In this document: positions 53,852-61,952 of the stretch, one piece after another
How the letters are laid out: each line of letters begins with the position of its first letter
How positions within the stretch are numbered: position 1 is the stretch's first letter
Notes under the pieces: generated by a model
The model's database searches: none
Seen by the model: the letters and a program-made list of their open reading frames with translations, nothing else
Told to the model about the DNA's origin: nothing
Translations under genes and position numbers: made by a program
Assembly: GCF_000797495.1 (NCBI RefSeq)
Contig: NZ_JTGN01000001.1
Span: forward strand, 317,501 to 381,500
Length of the DNA stretch: 64,000 nt
Reading direction: 5' to 3'
From: Robinsoniella peoriensis
Lineage (GTDB): Bacteria; Bacillota; Clostridia; Lachnospirales; Lachnospiraceae

Positions 53852-54775
53852 TTACTGATTCAATCTGCCGAATCTTTTCAGAAACATTGTTTTTTCTATA
53901 GCTTTATAAGCTTTTGCCCAATTTTCACTGACTGCAAATTCTTTTGGGTATTTTTCATAGTTTTCAAACCAGGACCAGGATATTGGCCATACATCATTCT
54001 GCGGCAGTGTATCTACCAGAAAATCCAGTTCTGTTTCCACAATATCCTTATTATCTAAATAAAATATACTATCTTTGGATTTTATATAATCTGATGGTCG
54101 ATAACCATAAGATGGCCACTGCGCAGGATCTCTCTGAATAGATTTATTCACTACTTCTTTCAGTCTGTTTTCTAATCTGTCATAATCATATCGATCTAAT
54201 TGCACATTTTTCATTGCACTTACTAAGGATATATATCCATTGGGGCCCATGTCTCCCAGATTTTCATCAGTCAATCCATCGATCAATCTTTTTGTCATTT
54301 CCAAAACCTGTGCATAAATGGACGATTCCGGATAGTGTTCAATGATAAATGCACAAAACCTTAAAGCAATCCCTCTGCTTTCTATTTTGTTATATGCATC
54401 ATCATAATTATAGAAACTGGCATGTGGATATTCCTCGTTGGAAGGAACTGTAAAAATCCATCCATCCGGAAAATTACTGTGGCATTCCAGATACTTTATA
54501 ATACCTGCATAAATTGGATGCTGGATATCATCAAACTCGATTTCCTTCAGTATCTCCAAAACATAATATGTCCCATAAGGTAAGGAGTTGGTATTCCAGT
54601 TGTCCGGGTCAATCCCATTCCCAAAACCACCATCCTCATTTTGAAAATACATAATTGCATTTACTATCTCTTCCTTACTACCGTTTGCAAAATAATAATT
54701 CCATCTTGTCATTTCCAGTTCCCTTGCATTTCTATGCATCCATACTTCTATGTGATTCTTATCTGCTTTCTTCAT
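53852..54775 (-). CDS. Prenyltransferase/squalene-oxidase-repeat-like protein (alpha/alpha toroid)
   Basis: A 307-residue protein with helical repeats and the stretch FQNEDGGFGNGIDPDNWN, like the QW/GGFG repeats of terpene cyclase and prenyltransferase-beta toroids. DMGPNGYISLVSA and DVWPISWSWF are also Trp/Gly-rich turns. No DxDD cyclase motif is seen, so it is unlikely to be a true cyclase; no signal peptide. Function unknown. AGGAGG lies before the ATG, and an AraC gene is next upstream. Confidence 0.65.
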   Translation of the reverse strand: MKKADKNHIEVWMHRNARELEMTRWNYYFANGSKEEIVNAIMYFQNEDGGFGNGIDPDNWNTNSLPYGTYYVLEILKEIEFDDIQHPIYAGIIKYLECHSNFPDGWIFTVPSNEEYPHASFYNYDDAYNKIESRGIALRFCAFIIEHYPESSIYAQVLEMTKRLIDGLTDENLGDMGPNGYISLVSAMKNVQLDRYDYDRLENRLKEVVNKSIQRDPAQWPSYGYRPSDYIKSKDSIFYLDNKDIVETELDFLVDTLPQNDVWPISWSWFENYEKYPKEFAVSENWAKAYKAIEKTMFLKRFGRLNQ

Positions 54776-54906
54776 ATTTATACCTCCTGCATATCACAGG
54801 CCTGCCTGCGGTGGTGCCTGTCCCAATTCAACCAGGGCTGTACATCTGTTGTATAGTTACAAAGTTACATCTGGTTCTCAGACATTTGCTGATGCGCCTC
54901 TTACCT

Positions 54907-55788
54907 CTATATATTATATTTTATTCCATTCTCATTTTCTTGTAAAAAAGCGACATCCTTTAATGCGAGATTTTTGGCCTCCTGAATTGACATAGAGTGA
55001 AAACGTTTAAAATCATGCAGTAAATGAGACTGATCCGTATAATGATATTTAGAAAGGGCATGTAATACATCAAATTTTCTGTATTTCACTATATCATTCC
55101 ACAAATATTGATACCGGATTATAGAAGATAATTGTTTTGGGGATATTCCGATATTCTCTTTGAATAACCGTTCTAACTGTCTGCTGCTGATATGAACTTC
55201 TCTGGCAAGCTGCAAGGTCTTTATATTTCCTTTATTCAGGAAAATTTCAAATAATGCATCTGTGACGATATGATTTATGCGTTCCGGATGGTAATTTTCC
55301 AGCAGATAATTTTCTGCAATCGCTTTGCGCTGCGTCAGGCTGTCTGTGTCAAACAATCTGTTTTCCAGTAATTTCTTTAATTTAGAAAAGTAGTATCCTA
55401 CATCACAAAACATATTTTTAGCATCAACCATAGACTCTTCGGAAAATAAAATTACTGCCCAGGCATAAAAACGAATTGCAAATTTAGATATTCGTTTTTC
55501 AGTACCAGGCTGTGAACATATTTGAAAAGAACTGTTATTTATCCCGGAAAAGTTATTTTTAAGTTTATTATCTGTATAATCTATGTCAAACATAATATCC
55601 ATACATGTATCGGGTGTCACGATGCTGCTGACAGCCATATCGCTTTTTGGCTGTATAATCGGTCTCTCTGTCCCCCAAAAGCACCTGATATAGGGTTTTA
55701 AAGCATCACAAGGCTCTATTTCAATATATGTTTCATCCTTTTTGAAAGGGGTGGCTGTTAATGGTTTATATATTTGATAAAATTCCAT
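54907..55788 (-). CDS. AraC-family regulator with DUF6597-like N-terminus
   Basis: A 293-residue regulator. The start (LKPYIRCFWGTERP and an acidic VTPDTCMDIMFDID) matches the DUF6597 ligand-like domain; the C-terminus is an AraC HTH pair (LQLAREVHISSRQLERLFKENIGISPKQLSSIIRYQ and ALSKYHYTDQSHLLHDFKRFHSMS). It lies 131 bases before the toroid-like gene on the same strand and may control it. Confidence 0.85.
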   Translation of the reverse strand: MEFYQIYKPLTATPFKKDETYIEIEPCDALKPYIRCFWGTERPIIQPKSDMAVSSIVTPDTCMDIMFDIDYTDNKLKNNFSGINNSSFQICSQPGTEKRISKFAIRFYAWAVILFSEESMVDAKNMFCDVGYYFSKLKKLLENRLFDTDSLTQRKAIAENYLLENYHPERINHIVTDALFEIFLNKGNIKTLQLAREVHISSRQLERLFKENIGISPKQLSSIIRYQYLWNDIVKYRKFDVLHALSKYHYTDQSHLLHDFKRFHSMSIQEAKNLALKDVAFLQENENGIKYNI

Positions 55789-55938
55789 TTTTCTCCTTGT
55801 CTCATACGCAAATATATTGGAACATGTTATGTCCAGAATTTTATGACGATAATGAACATACCTGGTATATATATTACCACATTAGCCACACCTGATAAAC
55901 TAAAAAGTGTTTTACTTGAAGGTAAATAAAAGAGCTGA

Positions 55939-56808
55939 TTACTGCTTATGAAGATGACTCTGCATTGCTTTAACAATAAAATCGGATGCACCTGCTCCAT
56001 ATTTATCATCTGTAATTTTTCTTATGGCATCCTGTGAATAACTTTCTATCACCATATCCCAATATCCTTCGCCCATATCTACCTCAAAACCAGTCACCTT
56101 GAACATATCCATGATTTCACAAAGTATGTCCTGTATTTCATCACAAGCCGGATCTTTGGTTAAGTCTGCGGTCAATTTTTCATATAAATCATTATTTGTT
56201 TTCAGAATGTCATCTTTCTTTTCCTCAAGTACTTTCATTTGCTCCATTATTTCTGAAAAATGCTCCAGGTTGTATTTCATCGCTTCCGTATATTTTTCAA
56301 CACTTCCAAATTGTTTAATTGCTATCGGGGCTAAGGTTGTCTGGTCGTCTTTCACTTTTTGAATGAACTCATTAAACTTTTCCAAACTGCCCCAATATTT
56401 AATAACCTCCTCTGTCTTTTCTTTTTTAAACTGCTCCAAGGCATCTATATATTCACTCAAATCAAATTCTTTAAAACTCATACACTGTTCCCCTTTCTCC
56501 AGTTTACCCAGAAGTTCTATCAGTTTGTCCAGCCGATTACGTTTTAAACTTAGTAATTTCTTTTGTTTTTTATACGCTTCGATTTTGTCAAACCCGGGAT
56601 CTTCTACAAATTCTTTGATTTCCCTTAACTTAAAATCCATTTCTTTAAAAAATAAAATTTGTTGTAATCGCTCTAAAGCATCATTATTATATAACCGATA
56701 ACCGGATGATGTTACTTCGCTTGGCTTTAAAAGTCCAATTTCATCATAGTACTGCAATGTGCGTATACTTACTCCTGTCAATTTAGCAATCTGGCTTATC
56801 GTTCTCAT
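55939..56808 (-). CDS. MerR-family regulator with TipAS-like domain
   Basis: A 289-residue MerR protein. HTH at 1-70 (MRTISQIAKLTGVSIRTLQYYDEIGLLKPSEVT), long coiled-coil (70-115), then a helical domain (about 150-285) with YWGSLEKFNEFIQ and FEVDMGEGYWDMVIESYSQDAI, like the TipAS thiopeptide-binding domain. TipA-type factors sense drugs covalently or tightly. Its own promoter has the MerR 19-base spacer and dyad, so autoregulation is likely. Confidence 0.82.
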   Translation of the reverse strand: MRTISQIAKLTGVSIRTLQYYDEIGLLKPSEVTSSGYRLYNNDALERLQQILFFKEMDFKLREIKEFVEDPGFDKIEAYKKQKKLLSLKRNRLDKLIELLGKLEKGEQCMSFKEFDLSEYIDALEQFKKEKTEEVIKYWGSLEKFNEFIQKVKDDQTTLAPIAIKQFGSVEKYTEAMKYNLEHFSEIMEQMKVLEEKKDDILKTNNDLYEKLTADLTKDPACDEIQDILCEIMDMFKVTGFEVDMGEGYWDMVIESYSQDAIRKITDDKYGAGASDFIVKAMQSHLHKQ

Positions 56809-56889
56809 AGTTATATCAACTCCTGGAAATAATTAAGAAATAGTATAGAAATAATTTGCCGGCGAATATTTCTCTCTATTCTTATCTTA

Positions 56890-56920
56890 ATATTACACTA
56901 TCACGTTGCGTGAAAGTCAA
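56890..56920 (-). promoter_or_regulatory. MerR-type promoter/operator
   Basis: TTGACT and TAATAT, 19 bases apart, with the dyad TCACG-CAA-CGTGA in the spacer. Confidence 0.8.
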
Positions 56921-56954
56921 CACTATTTTTGAATTAATCAGGATAACCGGACGC

Positions 56955-57143
56955 TTATCTTCCTCCTTCAGTAAAAGCAGAACCTTCCGCCTGACCCAAA
57001 TGGACAATGGTACTTGCATGCAGTGAGATGCCATGCTCCTCAATCAGCTTCTTAACTGTTTCCAGTATGAAATCCACTCCCAGTGAATCACTGAGCACAA
57101 AATCAAAAAGATGCCTTAGAAACGTCACAAAATACGCAGCGCC
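56955..57143 (-). pseudogene. IS3-type transposase fragment (DDE domain scar)
   Basis: The minus frame reads about 62 residues including RHLFDFVLSDSLGVDF then ILETVKKLIEEHGISLHAST and IVHLGQAEGSAF, ended by a stop. This aligns by eye with the middle of IS3/IS150-type OrfB, where the same place normally reads IHSDQG; here the D and Q of SDQG are altered. No start, no inverted repeats found. It lies directly next to the stop of the InlB-like gene. Confidence 0.6.
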
Positions 57144-57159
57144 TCAAAGACATCTCTGT

Positions 57160-58791
57160 TCAGTTCTTTGGTGTGCGGGGACCTCCCTTATAGGTAATGG
57201 TCACTGCAACATTTGCTATTTTAATATATCCGTTTTCATTGGGACTTCCTGAAGTTTCAAATTCCAGATTGCTGGGTGTGCCTACCAGTCTCAGATAACC
57301 GCTCACGGCAGGTGCCGGTTCCGACTCCGCCGGTACTCTGGATAGCAGCAGCGCCGTGGCCGGTGTACTTTGAACTGCATTTTCCCGGTTGAGCAGTATA
57401 TCAACCCCAGGTAACTCATAGGGCAGCGTCACTATATCAACCATAACATCCGCATTGGAATGATTGCAGACCGTAACTCTGTTATTACTGCCATCAAATC
57501 CGTGGGGCAGCCAGTCATACACAATGCTGGAATAGCGGTGTTCATCCGGATCCCACATCTTCCCGATCGAGTATTCAAATTCCATGCCGCCCCAGGTAAT
57601 ATCAACTTTATAAACGGCACCATCACCGCCTTCCAGTACTCTGGTCTGTACATCCAACTCGGCTGTTCCTCCCGATGTCAGCTGTGTGGTCTGATCCGGT
57701 AATATCTTACTGTTCCCCACAACGGCATAAGTAGACAGACGTCTCGTATGTATGGTAAGAATGGTTTCCCCGCTTTGACTGTCTTTTGCATACTCAAAGT
57801 ATTCGGTCTGGTCGGTAGGATCAGCCACCGGCCCGTCTGGAATCAACTCGGCTGCACCGTTGTGATAGCGGTATACTCTGTATCCGCTCCTTTGGCCAAT
57901 CTCCGGAGAAAGCGTAATCTGTACTTGCACGGTATTTGGTATCTGATTCAGCCCGGTTACGATTGCCTTACTGTCCGACTGTTTTTTTACCGATTTCGTC
58001 ACACTGAAATCATAAAACTTAATCACTTCTCCCTGAGCCAGTTGAATAATATCAGAAGCCCCCTCATCCAATTCTCCGGCATCACGGGCTGACATGGTCA
58101 GAATTATTTCATCACTATCCATATCGTCTGCCGTAACACCGTTTCTGGCATCCTCCACCTGCTGCTCATAGACCCTTCGCAAATCATTGCTGTCCATTAC
58201 AACCGTTTCTGTGGCATTATCCACAACCGTAACCTGTTTCGACCGGTTCCACGTAGCTGACAAAACGAGAGCTGTATCGTATGATACAGCACCTATAACC
58301 AGACCTTTTGATGCAGTCAGACTGTTGTTGATTCTCCATCCAAAGAACTCGTAACCTTCTCTGGCAGGATCTGATACTGCAGTGGTCTTTCCATAAGTAT
58401 GCGTAATAGGATTGTCTGTTCCAGAGGATGCCTGTTCCATATTTTCATATATTATCTTATAGGTTCTGACCTGCCACGCTGCATAGACAGCAGACGTCTC
58501 TAAAAAATCACAGGAATTTAGAGCCTTACCCGACTCATCATAATATCTTTTCCCCTGACCATTCGCCTTTTCATAATATCCCTGGAACGAATATCCTCGT
58601 CTGACCGGGATTTCTATTTGGGGCATGTTCTCTCCATATGGTACATAGATTTCTGATGTACCGGCTCCACCGCCCATAGGTCTTAGATAAATGTGCACAC
58701 GATTGTCACCTGCTGCCAATACAGTAACAGAGGTAAAAAAACACCCTGCTAAAATCAAAGCCAACGACAGCCGCCTGAAGTAGACTTTCAT
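57160..58791 (-). CDS. Secreted InlB-repeat protein with C-terminal WDP module
   Basis: A 543-residue exported protein. Signal peptide 1-26 (ends VTVLAAG). Residues about 32-185 have three Listeria-Bacteroides-type (InlB B) repeats, e.g. VRRGYSFQGYYEKANGQGKRYYD and AREGYEFFGW. A middle domain (about 190-370, VTVVDNATETVVMDSNDL..., RRLSTYAVVG) follows, then a C-terminal module (about 385-543) with YKVDITWGGMEFEY, MWDPDEHRYSS, VTVCNHSNADV and a closing SGSPNENGYIKIANVAVTITY. The latter two parts recur in the gene at 61953. No sortase signal. RBS AAAGGGG. Last gene of the surface cluster. Confidence 0.85.
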   Translation of the reverse strand: MKVYFRRLSLALILAGCFFTSVTVLAAGDNRVHIYLRPMGGGAGTSEIYVPYGENMPQIEIPVRRGYSFQGYYEKANGQGKRYYDESGKALNSCDFLETSAVYAAWQVRTYKIIYENMEQASSGTDNPITHTYGKTTAVSDPAREGYEFFGWRINNSLTASKGLVIGAVSYDTALVLSATWNRSKQVTVVDNATETVVMDSNDLRRVYEQQVEDARNGVTADDMDSDEIILTMSARDAGELDEGASDIIQLAQGEVIKFYDFSVTKSVKKQSDSKAIVTGLNQIPNTVQVQITLSPEIGQRSGYRVYRYHNGAAELIPDGPVADPTDQTEYFEYAKDSQSGETILTIHTRRLSTYAVVGNSKILPDQTTQLTSGGTAELDVQTRVLEGGDGAVYKVDITWGGMEFEYSIGKMWDPDEHRYSSIVYDWLPHGFDGSNNRVTVCNHSNADVMVDIVTLPYELPGVDILLNRENAVQSTPATALLLSRVPAESEPAPAVSGYLRLVGTPSNLEFETSGSPNENGYIKIANVAVTITYKGGPRTPKN

Positions 58792-58812
58792 AGGATTCCC
58801 CTTTCTTGCTGT

Positions 58813-59334
58813 TTACCATGGCTGCAGTGTATTACCCAGAGAAATCACTCCCTTACTATAATAAGTTTCTGGTTCATAAGCATATACTTTTACATCCACT
58901 TCAATCGCTTCATTTTTTATTTTCTTTATAGGATCCAGCCGTTCCAGATAATAGCCCGGCTGAATCAGTCCGCTTTTATAAAGCACCTCACCATTTTTAT
59001 CTACAATTTCACACAGCAGATTGACCCCGCTGTCTTCCGGATTGGTCAGATACTGCAGCACCGTTCCGTCTTCCTGCTGAAACAGGGTTCCCGATATATA
59101 AAATTTGAATGCCTGTGGAGCTTCGATTCCTCCGTAACTCATGTTGTTAGGAGGTGCCGGCACCCCTGCCTGAGCCGCCGGATCAAAATCCGGCGGAACA
59201 AAAACGGGCTTGTAGTTTCGGTTATAAACAACCACTCCTATGCATAAAAGAACCAGCACAATAAGGCTGATTTTAATTATTTTGTTTTGAATATGTCTTG
59301 TTTTTGGTCGTAAAGCCTGTTCACGCATTTTCAT
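58813..59334 (-). CDS. Single-pass membrane protein with a beta-rich ectodomain
   Basis: A 173-residue protein: basic start, one membrane helix (about 22-41, IKISLIVLVLLCIGVVVY), a Pro-rich stalk (45-70) and an outer domain. That domain has NPEDSGVNLLCEIVDKNGEVLY then KSGLIQPGYYLERLDPI, which matches the C-terminal part of the protein at 60439 (NPGNSNHNIVIQLQF, ESGAIQIGYQLENLRL). The shared NP-x-x-S, SG-x-I-x-x-GY-x-LE-x-L pattern suggests both bind the same partner. GAGGGGGG precedes the ATG. Function unknown; the neighbour genes suggest part of a surface structure. Confidence 0.75.
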   Translation of the reverse strand: MKMREQALRPKTRHIQNKIIKISLIVLVLLCIGVVVYNRNYKPVFVPPDFDPAAQAGVPAPPNNMSYGGIEAPQAFKFYISGTLFQQEDGTVLQYLTNPEDSGVNLLCEIVDKNGEVLYKSGLIQPGYYLERLDPIKKIKNEAIEVDVKVYAYEPETYYSKGVISLGNTLQPW

Positions 59335-59410
59335 CCCGTCCCCCCTCTCTTATGCTGCTTTGCTCTATTCGCTTTTATAAATGCACTGCTGCCACCGACA
59401 ATGCCCTTAT

Positions 59411-59439
59411 AAAAACGGGCCCCGACTCTTGCCGGAGCC
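59411..59439 (-). terminator. Terminator-like hairpin in a 280-base leader
   Basis: GGCTCCG/CGGGGCC stem with 8-base loop, followed by CGTTTTT. It lies between the secreted protein gene (59617) and the membrane protein gene (58813). The region upstream (59440-59560) has further stems, e.g. CCTG-TGA-CAGG and AGCG-GCATA-CGCT. Confidence 0.6.
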
Positions 59440-59616
59440 ATGCCCTTATTGCAGCTAATATCCCTATACTTTGTCACGCCTTCCCTGTCACAGGCAGCGT
59501 ATGCCGCTTTCGTTCTCACGCCGTCCAATACGCAAGAGGGAAAGCAGTGCTAAAGCACGTTTAAAATATGATCATATTAAAGGCAAACGTTCTTTTATAC
59601 ATACTATATCGTTTGT

Positions 59617-60411
59617 TTACGGAACCTGTGCTGGTGTGGGAGCGATGGTAACCGTGATCACGCCAACCTTCTTGAAATTATCAAGTTCTGCACCTTTGCC
59701 CTCATCCGGTGTTCCGCTGAATGCAAAATATGCTTCGGCCTTTGTCTCTGTACCTGCTGCAGCTGATCCACTGTTGTCAGCAGTTGGAAGCTGAACCTTA
59801 TCAATGCTGTTTGTTACTGCAGACACTGTTCCAGCACTATAGGTGCCAGTCAATTTTTGGGAAGCGGTAACTGCATTTGCATTTGTAGCAAAGAAATTAC
59901 CTACAACTGCATTGTCACTTATAGAGCTGGCATTAAATGGTGTTCCTGCAAGTGAAAAAGCAAGTCCTGCATCAATACCTCCATTAGAGTGATTGGTTAT
60001 ATCCAGTTTATTGTTCGTCCCATCAAGATATCCTGTCTCAGTCCACTCAGCCTGACCTGCCCCGCCGTTATATGTATGAGTGTCTGGATCCCAAACTCCG
60101 CTTCCGCTGGTGTACTCAAACTTCATAGCTCCCCAAGCCAAATCAACTTTGTAAACAATGGTCCCTTTATCCGTTACTTTAGCCCATACATTAATGTCGG
60201 TATTGTCAGCTGCTTCACCGTCAAAACCGTCATCCGTCGTAAAGTCAGCAGCACCTGATGCTTTAGAAATTGTGCCTGCACCTGTACTTGCCCCTGCCTC
60301 ACCAGAACCTGCCGGAGAGGTGGCCTCTGCTCCTGTAGCTGCAAATGCAGTAATGCTCATAGAAGCTGTTAAACATGTAATAATTGCAATTTTTGCTAAT
60401 TTTTTTAACAT
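59617..60411 (-). CDS. Secreted protein with WDP module, small
   Basis: A 264-residue exported protein. Signal peptide 1-25 (SMSITAFAA) then a Gly/Ala/Ser/Thr linker (26-70) and one copy of the module shared with the genes at 57160 and 61953: YKVDLAWGAMKFEYTS, WDPDTHTYN, LDITNHSNGGIDAG and the end SGTPDEG ... KVGVITVTI. With little else in it, it could be the structural subunit, with the InlB proteins as larger relatives. AGGAGGAA precedes the ATG. 27 bases after the gene at 60439. Confidence 0.8.
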   Translation of the reverse strand: MLKKLAKIAIITCLTASMSITAFAATGAEATSPAGSGEAGASTGAGTISKASGAADFTTDDGFDGEAADNTDINVWAKVTDKGTIVYKVDLAWGAMKFEYTSGSGVWDPDTHTYNGGAGQAEWTETGYLDGTNNKLDITNHSNGGIDAGLAFSLAGTPFNASSISDNAVVGNFFATNANAVTASQKLTGTYSAGTVSAVTNSIDKVQLPTADNSGSAAAGTETKAEAYFAFSGTPDEGKGAELDNFKKVGVITVTIAPTPAQVP

Positions 60412-60438
60412 AATGATTCCTCCTAAATAAATTTAATT

Positions 60439-61917
60439 TTAGTGGACGGATATGACAACTGGAAGCTGCGATTCCAGCATTGCCCGTTCGTTGGTTTCGA
60501 TGTCATAAAACATCAGATACACTATCGCGTTATATTCTCCTGGCGGGATAGCTGCGCCGTTTGGTTGTTCTACAAGCCTGAGGTTTTCAAGCTGATACCC
60601 GATCTGGATGGCACCCGATTCCGCAATAATCATGCGGTTAACTGCCGGGTCATAGTCAGGATTATCATCTAATTTCTTTTGGTCTTCCTCAGACCTGCCG
60701 GTACTGCCCATAATACGAATCGCCTGCTCATCGGTAAACTGCAGTTGGATCACAATATTGTGATTGGAGTTACCCGGATTCTTGAATCCGAATTTACATA
60801 GCCCCGTAGCAAGGTCTACATCTATATGTTCTTCAAACTGGAAAGACGCAAAATTTCCATCTGCATTAGGCTCAATGGTTTCTCCCGGTATGGGATCCTG
60901 GTCTGGATCATATGGTACCGGAGCAAAACTTGGTAAAATGATTGGATTCTTAATGAAGAATAACAGGAAAAGCAGAAGCAGTAAAACTGGCAATCCGAAA
61001 ATCCATGGAATCACAAGAAAGGTAATCTTTCCCGCTGCATAGCTGTGGAAAATTCTGCCGCTGTTTCTTCCTGCGAGACCACCGTAGCTTCCCTTTTTGC
61101 CGCTGAGCTCTATGATTGCGGCACAACAGCCGATAACAGCATCAGCCTCACATATTGCGGCGATACCGCCTGCCACATTCCCACCCTTGATATGGCAGTC
61201 CACTGTGAGGTTATACACCTCTCCATTTAGAAATCCAAAAAATCCTTTATTTTCTGTCTCTTTGCTTTTTATTACAAAGTTTTTGACGGTATATCCGGCA
61301 CCGTCAAACACCCCATGGAATGGTAAAGTTCGTTCTCTGCCTATGGGTGTCCATTCCCTGCCACCCAGATCAATATCGTTGATCAGTTGGATATAGGCCG
61401 AAGCCAGCGCTCTATCTCCCTCATTGATTTTTTTTGCCAAATCAAAAAGTTCTTCCGGTGTGGATATTTTTACAATATCTTCAGCCGTCGTTGTTGACTG
61501 GGCTACCTCATAGAACCAATGCTCTGCCTGGAAGCGAAGGAGCGGTTCCGCTCCTGTATACTCCCATACAACTTCGGTATCAAATCCAAGCTCCTGTGCT
61601 TCTTTTTCACTTTGTACGGTTTTCAGCCGCTGACCGTGGTGAGGATCACATAACTTTTGCAGCTTTTTGCTGCCCTCTTTTTCACTGTGAAAAAAATAGC
61701 AGGAATCCTCAGCATTGTTGTTGCCTGAAAAACCACCTGTCATGGTTTTATTGATTTTACACATAGCCAGGCTTTTTCGAATTATACCTGCATTTTCCCC
61801 TGCAAAACCTGCACTCATCTGCTTTTTTGCATTGAGTTTTATATAACTGTAAGAATTTTCAATCGTCCCGTTGTTAAACGCAGCAAACCCACCAACGTAA
61901 CCGGTGTTTTTTTGCAT
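60439..61917 (-). CDS. GLUG-repeat membrane protein with beta ectodomain
   Basis: A 492-residue protein. Residues 1-75 and about 225-300 have GLUG-type repeats (VGGFAAFNNGTIENSYSY, NVAGGIAAICEADAVIGC, YGGLAGRNSGRIFHSYA), as in bacterial adhesins. A membrane helix (about 303-325, FLVIPWIFGLPVLLLLLFLLFF) follows, then a Pro-rich stalk and a 140-residue ectodomain similar to that of the 58813 product. There is no signal peptide, so the GLUG part should be inside the cell if the helix is a plain signal anchor, which is odd for this repeat type. GAGAGGTG precedes the ATG. Confidence 0.75.
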   Translation of the reverse strand: MQKNTGYVGGFAAFNNGTIENSYSYIKLNAKKQMSAGFAGENAGIIRKSLAMCKINKTMTGGFSGNNNAEDSCYFFHSEKEGSKKLQKLCDPHHGQRLKTVQSEKEAQELGFDTEVVWEYTGAEPLLRFQAEHWFYEVAQSTTTAEDIVKISTPEELFDLAKKINEGDRALASAYIQLINDIDLGGREWTPIGRERTLPFHGVFDGAGYTVKNFVIKSKETENKGFFGFLNGEVYNLTVDCHIKGGNVAGGIAAICEADAVIGCCAAIIELSGKKGSYGGLAGRNSGRIFHSYAAGKITFLVIPWIFGLPVLLLLLFLLFFIKNPIILPSFAPVPYDPDQDPIPGETIEPNADGNFASFQFEEHIDVDLATGLCKFGFKNPGNSNHNIVIQLQFTDEQAIRIMGSTGRSEEDQKKLDDNPDYDPAVNRMIIAESGAIQIGYQLENLRLVEQPNGAAIPPGEYNAIVYLMFYDIETNERAMLESQLPVVISVH

Positions 61918-61952
61918 TTTTTCACCTCTCCATTATATTATAGTAAATCCTT

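Noticed and set aside
55827-56009. 60-codon minus-strand ORF with a hydrophobic end
   Set aside because: Overlaps the end of the MerR/TipAS-like gene and has no ribosome binding site.
59331-59528. 65-codon minus-strand ORF between the two surface genes, ending at the start of the 58813 gene
   Set aside because: TTG start without ribosome binding site, unusual composition, and a terminator-like hairpin with T tract inside the frame; a folded leader is more likely.
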